Below are positions 31,039 through 36,941 of a stretch of DNA of 36,941 nucleotides, one piece after another. Source of the stretch: Planctomycetota bacterium (lineage in GTDB: Bacteria; Planctomycetota; Phycisphaerae; FEN-1346); contig JAPLMO010000062.1 in assembly GCA_026386995.1 (NCBI GenBank), positions 1 to 36,941 of the forward strand. Reading direction: 5' to 3'. The notes below the pieces were generated by a model, which did no database searches, had not been told where the DNA came from, and saw only the letters and a program-made list of their open reading frames with translations. A program made the translations under genes and the position numbers. Position 1 is the stretch's first letter. The number at the start of each line of letters is the position of its first letter.

Positions 31039-34000
31039 ATGTTTAGCCGAAACACGATGCGTCTGCTGGGCCTCTTGGTTGCCGCAATGCTGGGCCTGGT
31101 GCCGGCCACACCGGCGCAGGCGGTCAACGCCACATGGAACGGCACGATCGATGCCCAGTGGTCAGACGTTAATAACTGGGCTGGTCCACCGGCCTCTGTC
31201 CCCGGCACGGGCAACACCGCGACCTTCAACAACGTCGGCAATTCGAACGTCATACTCGACCTTGGTGGCGGCGTCACCATCCAGCAGGTCACTTTCGACA
31301 CGGCCAGCGCCGCGGCTTACACCATCGGCAGTGGGGGGGTTGGCAGTCAGACGCTGTACTTCAATGCCGGCGGGGTGACCATGAACAGCAACGTGGCCAA
31401 CAGCCAGTTGTTCAACGCCAACCTCGTCCTCGGCACCGCCGCTGGCAACCAAAACTACACCTTCACCAACAACAGCACCACCCAAAGCCTGACCTTTGCC
31501 GGCGGCATCAGCAGCACGACCACGGGCGACAAGACCCTCACGGTCAATACCAACACGGGCAACACCACCATCAGCGGTGCGATGACGAACGGCACCGGCA
31601 GGCTGATCCTCAAAAAGACCGGAGAAGGCACGCTCACCCTCTCCAATACCGGCAACAACTACACTGGCAACACGGAGATCAGCGGCGGCGCCGGTTCCGC
31701 GACCACGATTCGCACCACCGCCAGCAACGTGCTTTCCGACGCGTCCACGTTGGTTCTGAGTGGCGGCACCATCGATCTCAATGGCAACAGCGACACGGTC
31801 AACGGTACCGGTGGTAATGCAATCTTCTTCGGCGCGACGGCGACCAACCCCCTTATCGTATCCACGATTTCCACCGGCGCGGGAACCCTCACCCTTGGCG
31901 GAAACATCAACAATGACAGCGACGCGTACGGGACCAAGATCATCAGCGGCAACCTCAATCTCGGAGGCGCGACCCGGACCTTCAGCTATGCAGCGGACAG
32001 AGACTATCCGGTGAACGTAACGGCCAACATCTCCGGCACCTCGGCCGGCATTATCATCAACTCGGGCAGGTGGATTCTATCAGGCACCAACACCTATGAC
32101 GGCAACACAACCCTCCAAGGAAGCCTTGGTCTTTCTATTGGCGTTGACCCGGTCGGCTCGGTCGGTTCGATCACCTCCAGCGCCAGCGGCACCGGCACCC
32201 TGGTCTTCGCCGGCGGCCGCATTTCCTCCGACGGCGCGACGCCCCGCACGATCCTCAACGCGGTCTCCTTCAGCGCCAGCGGTGCCGCCGGCATCGGCAA
32301 TGCCACCAACAACGGCAAACTGACCTTCAGCGCCGGGGTGGATCTCGGAAGCACAAGCCACACGATAACCCTCAACAGCGACGCCCAGTTTGACGGGATC
32401 GTCAGCGGCGTTAATGGCAGGTTCACCAAGGCTGGAACGGGGACGCTCACCCTTACCAATACGGGCAACAGTTACAGCTCATCGAGCATGTTCACCGGCA
32501 TCGCGACTGCCAGCGCCGGTACCATTCGCAGTGGCGCCAGCAACGTGTTTCCCGACGCTTCCAAGATGGGTCTGGGCGGCACCGGCACCATCGACCTTGC
32601 CGGCTATAGCGACACGGTCGCCGCTATCTTCTTAGACGTGGGCACGGCTGGGCAACTATCCACTTTGAGCACGGGCGTGGGGACGTTGACCCTCAACGGC
32701 AACATCGATTCAGACACCAACGCCTGGGGGAACCAACTCATCAGTGGCAACCTCAACCTCGGAGCCTCGACCCGGACCATTAGCATTGGAACTTCAGGCA
32801 ATGCTGCGAAAATGTTGACCATTTTGGCCAACGTCACCGAAAACGCAACCGCCGGCATCACCTACAGCGGTACCAACACCACGCTCGTTCTCTCCGGAAC
32901 GAACACCTACACTGGCGGGACGTCCGTCGCCGCCAGCGCCACCCTGATCTACTTGAACACGGCCGCCAAGCCCGGCACGGGAACCACGACGGTGGCGGCA
33001 GCCGCCACGTTGGGCCTTGGCGTCGGCGGCGCGGGCCTTTTCAGTTCCACGGACGTGGATAACCTTTTCATAGATAACCTCACCCTCGTCAGCATGAATG
33101 CGACATCCAACGTCGGCATCGACACCACCGCGGGCGATTTCGTTCATGCCAGCAACATCGCGCAGGTAGGCACCAAGGGACTGACCAAACTCGGCGCCAA
33201 CAAGTTGACTCTCAGCGGCAACAACGCCTACACCGGCCCGACCCTGGTTGCCCAGGGCACGCTCGAACTCACCGGCAACAACAGCGCTCTGGCCGGTGCC
33301 ACGACGGTGAATTCGGGAACCACGCTCAGCGTCATTACGGCCAGCAGTTTCCCCGCCGGAACACTGACCCTCACTGGCGGCACCCTGAACTACAGCGGTG
33401 CCGCTACCGCGATTGGCGGTGTCGCTTTCAGTGGCACCTCCACATTTGACATCGGCTCGAGCTCCGCCCTGTCCATCTCGAGCGGCACTTCCGGTAGCGG
33501 AAACCTGGTAAAAGCGGGCTCCGGCTCGCTCAGCATCGGCGTGCCGCTTCACACCGGCACGACCACCGTCAACGACGGCAACCTGGTCTTCACCGCGCCG
33601 CAAAAATACACCGGCGCGACTACCGTCAACACCGGGGGCACCTTGACCCTCAGCGGCGGCGACCATACCCTGGTGGTCAATAAGACCCTGACGCTCAGCG
33701 GCGGCACGCTGGACCTCAGCGCCAACAACCAGTACGTTGGCAACTTCACCGGGACAGGCGGCATCGTCACCGGCACCGGCGGCACGTTTACTACGAACGC
33801 GGCGAACGGAACCTACGCCGGAGCCATCCAGGGTTCGCTCAACTTTGTCAAGGCCGGGGCCAACACCCTCATCCTGACCAGCGACAACACCACCAGCGGC
33901 ACGGTCAGCGTGATCGGCGGCGGACTCACACTCAAGGACAGCGGCGTGCTGTCCAGCGCGACGGGGGCGATCACCGTCAACGGCGCGACCCTGACCATCA

Positions 34001-36941
34001 ACAACACGGGCACGGCCGACAACAGCAACCGCGTCGACAACAGCAAGGCCATCACCCTCAATGGCGGCACCATTACCTTCAACGGCCGCGCCTCAACCAA
34101 CTCGACGGAGACCATTGGAGCGGTGACGGCCGATTCGGGATCCTTGATATTCAATGCGCCTATTGGCACCTCGGGAAGTGCTCAGTTGACGATGACCAGC
34201 CTGGCCCGCACTACCGGCGCTACGATCTTTTTCAACCAGGGCATGACGAACTTTGGGACGGCCGGCAACTCTTCTCGCATCCTTGCCAACACCACCAACA
34301 GCCCGCTCACCGGTAACCTTGCCCCGATTAACAGTGTCGTCCCGGGCGCTTTTTACATGGCGAACACCGATAACTATTACTTCGTGAACTACTCGACAAC
34401 CCTGGGCTTTACCATAATGACGACGTACACCAACAACTTCAGCACTGCCGGTCCCACCGACAATGTCAACGCCGCCGGCACGATCGCCGCCAACCAGACC
34501 GTCAATTCAATGAAAGAAGGCGACCTCACCTTTACGAACGGGACCCCAACCGGCGGCGCTGACCTGCTGACGATAAATAGCGGCATGACGATTATGGGCA
34601 AGAGTATTTCGCGCGATTACAGCAGCGTGTGGGGCACCCCAACGCAACGCGGCCGCATGACTTCGGGAACGAATGAACTCATCATTTTCAAGCGAGACGC
34701 CAACATTACCCCGGACCCCATCGTCAATACCGTGATCGTCGACAAGAACGGAAGCACGGCGGTTGACCCGAGCGACAAGGTCAGCCTCATCATTCATTCC
34801 CAGCGACAAGACCGAGGCTACTATGTGCATCTGACCGCCCCCAACTTGTACAGCGGTGGGACGTTTGTTGACGTTGGACCTTTGAACGTCACCGCAGCAG
34901 GCCTCTCGCTCGACGCCACCAGTTCAGGCATTGTGACTATTCCGGCAGGCGGCCTGACCCTCAACAACAACACCCTGGTGGAAATGACTGGCTTCCAGGG
35001 CCAGATTGACCCGACCAACGTCGTGACCATCAACGGCGGCGGACAACTGAACCTGATGGGCACCAACACCCTGGCCGGGATCGTCTTCAACAGCAACGGC
35101 GGCACAGTCGTGCCGACAGTCACCCCGTACAACAGCATTACGGCGGGATCTTCTAATGCGTTGGCTAGCAGGTCGGGGACTGGCACGCTCAAACTCGACG
35201 CCATCTCCGGCTACATTACCTCCAACCCGACCAATGTCGCGGTGACTCCGCTTATCAACTCCGGCACCCTGGACCTCAACAACACGGCCACGCACGACAT
35301 TACCGTCGCCGCCCTGCCCGAAGGCAACTTAGTGAACACCAACACCCCGCTGAACGGCCTGACCATCAGTTCCGTGATCCAAAGCGGCGGCTTCACCAAG
35401 AAGGGCGCGGGCGTCCTGAACCTGACGAGCGGCGGCAGCACCTTCGCCGGGCAGTTGACCGTGGAGGAGGGCGTGCTGAACATCGGCAACCAGATCAACA
35501 GCATTAGCGCCAACGGCCCCCTGGGCAACAGCGCCAACTCGGTCATCATGGGCGGCAGCGGCGGCAAGACCGGCGCCATCGAATACACCGGCGGCTCGAA
35601 TTCGAGCACCAAGCCCTTCACAATGGCCACCGGCGGCACCGGCGCGTTCCAGGTCGATACGGCCGCAACGGTCCTGACCCTCAGCGCCCTGATCGACGGC
35701 GACGGCGGCATGGCCAAGACCGGCCCCGGCACCCTGAGCCTCACCTACGACAACACCTACGCTGGTGATACGACCATCAGCGGGGGAACGCTCCGCATCA
35801 GCAATGCGTACCTGAATGATGCCGCGGCCGTGAAGATTAGCAGCGGCGCCAAGATGGACCTGGCTTTTGGCTCGTCGGCGTACGACATAGTGGCCGCGCT
35901 ATGGCTTGGCGTCGACAGCATGGGCGCCGGGGACTATGATGCCGGCACCCCGATCTGGGGCTCGTACTTCACGGGTACCGGCGGCCTGAGGGTCGTCGGC
36001 GGCAGCGTCAGCACCATCCGCACGTGGCTGGAGGGGGCTGCGACCAGTGATTGGGGCGCGACGACCGGCAACTGGGACCTCGGCGTCCCCGGCCTCACCA
36101 ACGAGGTCGTCTTCGATGCAAAGGGGGCGAATATGCCCAACCTGGCGGGCGCCGGCTCGGCCAAGTCGATTGAGTTCAAGACCGGCGTCTGGTCGATCAG
36201 CCAGTCTGACAGCGAGACGCTGTCGGTCGAGTCGGTTAACATCACGAGCGCCGGCGACCCTGGCACGACCAACACGATCGCGCCGCAGGTTCTGATCGGC
36301 GCCGGCGCCACGGCTGCCACATTCGACGTCAAGCAAAGCGAGACGCACACCCTGCTCCTGGGCACCCTGAACGTCGGCAGCAAGACGATCAACAAGGCCG
36401 GCATCGGCAACCTCATGGCCGGCAACGTGACGGCCAACGGCTTCCACGTGTTGGACGGCACGGCGACGATCCAGAGCATGACGGGCACCAGTCCGACGAC
36501 CATCACGGTGACCGTTGAGTATGGCAAGAAGTTGACCGTCAACTCGTCTATCAAGAACGTCGGCAGCATCGACATCATCGGCGCGGGCAGCACGCTGGCG
36601 ACCAGCGCGACGGTCCGGTCGACCAACGTCACATCGGCCCTCAACATCGAGGGCGGCAGTACGCCGACCGGCACGCTGGACCTGAACGACGGCCTGTTGG
36701 CGATCAACTACACGGGCGAAAGCCCCATTGACACCGTGCGGGCGCAGATCGTCTCCGCATACAACGCGACGGGCGGCGGCGACTGGGGCGGCCCTGGCAT
36801 CACCTCGGCGTGGCTTGCCGGCGGCTCGACCACCAACCGCATCGGTTACGCCTATAACGGCGAATCGGCCGTGTGGTTCGACTCCGGCATCCCGTTCGGC
36901 GACACCACGGCTGTTGCCGCGAACTCGGTTCTGGTGCGGTA
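31039..36941 (+). CDS. Giant secreted beta-strand-repeat (autotransporter-type) protein, 3' end missing
   Basis: One uninterrupted frame of 1967 codons runs off the right edge; no stop was found in a line-by-line reading. It starts at ATG 31039 after AAGGAGAG. The signal peptide is MFSRNTMRLLGLLVAAMLG through AQA (about 1-28). The rest is rich in Gly, Thr, Asn and Ser and made of autotransporter-associated beta-strand repeats: LILKKTGEGTLTLSNTGNNY, FTKAGTGTLTLTNTGNSYS, LTKLGANKLTLSGNNAYTG and MAKTGPGTLSLTYDNTYAGD. Two ~90-residue segments (near 31690-31970 and 32520-32780) repeat each other (ASNVLSDAS/ASNVFPDAS, ISGNLNL in both). The last ~305 codons match the beta region of the gene at 26945, so the missing end probably carries the same dockerin-like and PEP-CTERM parts. 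A surface or matrix role is inferred. Confidence 0.88.
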   Translation, partial: MFSRNTMRLLGLLVAAMLGLVPATPAQAVNATWNGTIDAQWSDVNNWAGPPASVPGTGNTATFNNVGNSNVILDLGGGVTIQQVTFDTASAAAYTIGSGGVGSQTLYFNAGGVTMNSNVANSQLFNANLVLGTAAGNQNYTFTNNSTTQSLTFAGGISSTTTGDKTLTVNTNTGNTTISGAMTNGTGRLILKKTGEGTLTLSNTGNNYTGNTEISGGAGSATTIRTTASNVLSDASTLVLSGGTIDLNGNSDTVNGTGGNAIFFGATATNPLIVSTISTGAGTLTLGGNINNDSDAYGTKIISGNLNLGGATRTFSYAADRDYPVNVTANISGTSAGIIINSGRWILSGTNTYDGNTTLQGSLGLSIGVDPVGSVGSITSSASGTGTLVFAGGRISSDGATPRTILNAVSFSASGAAGIGNATNNGKLTFSAGVDLGSTSHTITLNSDAQFDGIVSGVNGRFTKAGTGTLTLTNTGNSYSSSSMFTGIATASAGTIRSGASNVFPDASKMGLGGTGTIDLAGYSDTVAAIFLDVGTAGQLSTLSTGVGTLTLNGNIDSDTNAWGNQLISGNLNLGASTRTISIGTSGNAAKMLTILANVTENATAGITYSGTNTTLVLSGTNTYTGGTSVAASATLIYLNTAAKPGTGTTTVAAAATLGLGVGGAGLFSSTDVDNLFIDNLTLVSMNATSNVGIDTTAGDFVHASNIAQVGTKGLTKLGANKLTLSGNNAYTGPTLVAQGTLELTGNNSALAGATTVNSGTTLSVITASSFPAGTLTLTGGTLNYSGAATAIGGVAFSGTSTFDIGSSSALSISSGTSGSGNLVKAGSGSLSIGVPLHTGTTTVNDGNLVFTAPQKYTGATTVNTGGTLTLSGGDHTLVVNKTLTLSGGTLDLSANNQYVGNFTGTGGIVTGTGGTFTTNAANGTYAGAIQGSLNFVKAGANTLILTSDNTTSGTVSVIGGGLTLKDSGVLSSATGAITVNGATLTINNTGTADNSNRVDNSKAITLNGGTITFNGRASTNSTETIGAVTADSGSLIFNAPIGTSGSAQLTMTSLARTTGATIFFNQGMTNFGTAGNSSRILANTTNSPLTGNLAPINSVVPGAFYMANTDNYYFVNYSTTLGFTIMTTYTNNFSTAGPTDNVNAAGTIAANQTVNSMKEGDLTFTNGTPTGGADLLTINSGMTIMGKSISRDYSSVWGTPTQRGRMTSGTNELIIFKRDANITPDPIVNTVIVDKNGSTAVDPSDKVSLIIHSQRQDRGYYVHLTAPNLYSGGTFVDVGPLNVTAAGLSLDATSSGIVTIPAGGLTLNNNTLVEMTGFQGQIDPTNVVTINGGGQLNLMGTNTLAGIVFNSNGGTVVPTVTPYNSITAGSSNALASRSGTGTLKLDAISGYITSNPTNVAVTPLINSGTLDLNNTATHDITVAALPEGNLVNTNTPLNGLTISSVIQSGGFTKKGAGVLNLTSGGSTFAGQLTVEEGVLNIGNQINSISANGPLGNSANSVIMGGSGGKTGAIEYTGGSNSSTKPFTMATGGTGAFQVDTAATVLTLSALIDGDGGMAKTGPGTLSLTYDNTYAGDTTISGGTLRISNAYLNDAAAVKISSGAKMDLAFGSSAYDIVAALWLGVDSMGAGDYDAGTPIWGSYFTGTGGLRVVGGSVSTIRTWLEGAATSDWGATTGNWDLGVPGLTNEVVFDAKGANMPNLAGAGSAKSIEFKTGVWSISQSDSETLSVESVNITSAGDPGTTNTIAPQVLIGAGATAATFDVKQSETHTLLLGTLNVGSKTINKAGIGNLMAGNVTANGFHVLDGTATIQSMTGTSPTTITVTVEYGKKLTVNSSIKNVGSIDIIGAGSTLATSATVRSTNVTSALNIEGGSTPTGTLDLNDGLLAINYTGESPIDTVRAQIVSAYNATGGGDWGGPGITSAWLAGGSTTNRIGYAYNGESAVWFDSGIPFGDTTAVAANSVLVR
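36022..36941 (+). repeat. Coding segment duplicated from or to 27896-28749
   Basis: It opens ACGTGGCTGGAGGGGGCTGC and stays alignable with the 26945 gene to the window edge, including silent third positions. The shared AAGGGGGCGAATATGCCCAA is identical in both. The copy is in the same orientation, about 8.1 kb away. Confidence 0.85.

Overview
The window looks like part of the chromosome of a GC-rich bacterium of the Planctomycetota, perhaps class Phycisphaerae or a relative. This is inferred from high GC, secreted proteins that end in a PEP-CTERM sorting signal and carry dockerin-like and autotransporter-type beta-strand repeats, a SUMF1-type secreted domain, many TPR proteins, and abundant intergenic palindromes. 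No marker was compared with a database.

Layout. 1-65 holds the 5' end of a minus-strand gene that leaves the window. 485-4964 (plus) encodes a secreted protein with a Pro/Ala-rich tail, then an ECF sigma factor, a zinc-finger anti-sigma factor and a small membrane-anchored partner; a cluster of palindromic repeats separates sigma from anti-sigma. 5403-6548 is a three-helix membrane protein with a C-terminal cupin and lower GC. 6582-8856 (minus) carries dksA/traR-like, lspA and ribD. 9271-12733 (plus) has a tRNA-Leu with its own promoter and terminator, then a molybdate/tungstate-type ABC transporter (modA-modB-modC) whose binding protein contains two fused ModA domains. 12913-15868 (minus) is the translation operon rpsB-tsf-pyrH-frr. 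16530-20186 (minus) is dnaG-rpoD. 20718-22367 (plus) is an alpha2-type glycyl-tRNA synthetase. 22611-26479 (plus) is a TPR/SPOR lipoprotein, two overlapping TPR genes and a tiny putative lipoprotein. 26945-29023 (plus) is a secreted SUMF1/beta-strand/dockerin/PEP-CTERM protein, preceded by a complete promoter, structured RNA and intrinsic terminator. 29366-30334 encodes a TudS (DUF523) plus YbgA (DUF1722) fusion. 31039 to the right edge is one open frame of at least 1967 codons, a giant beta-strand-repeat secreted protein. Its last 0.9 kb is a close copy of the middle of the 26945 gene.

How it fits together. Most genes are housekeeping (translation, replication priming, primary sigma, lipoprotein signal peptidase, riboflavin). 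The accessory content is the ECF sigma/anti-sigma module, the ModA-fusion transporter, the cupin membrane protein and the two paralogous surface proteins. Several promoters match the sigma-70 consensus with exactly 17-nt spacers, and one of them shows that the longest dnaG reading frame is over-extended. Four or more families of intergenic palindromes recur across the window, and two share a CACGGCTG...CAGCCGTG core. The most promising undescribed elements are the promoter-RNA-terminator leader at 26752-26913, the bipartite palindrome families and the tandem ModA protein. All calls come from reading the sequence; no search or folding program was run.
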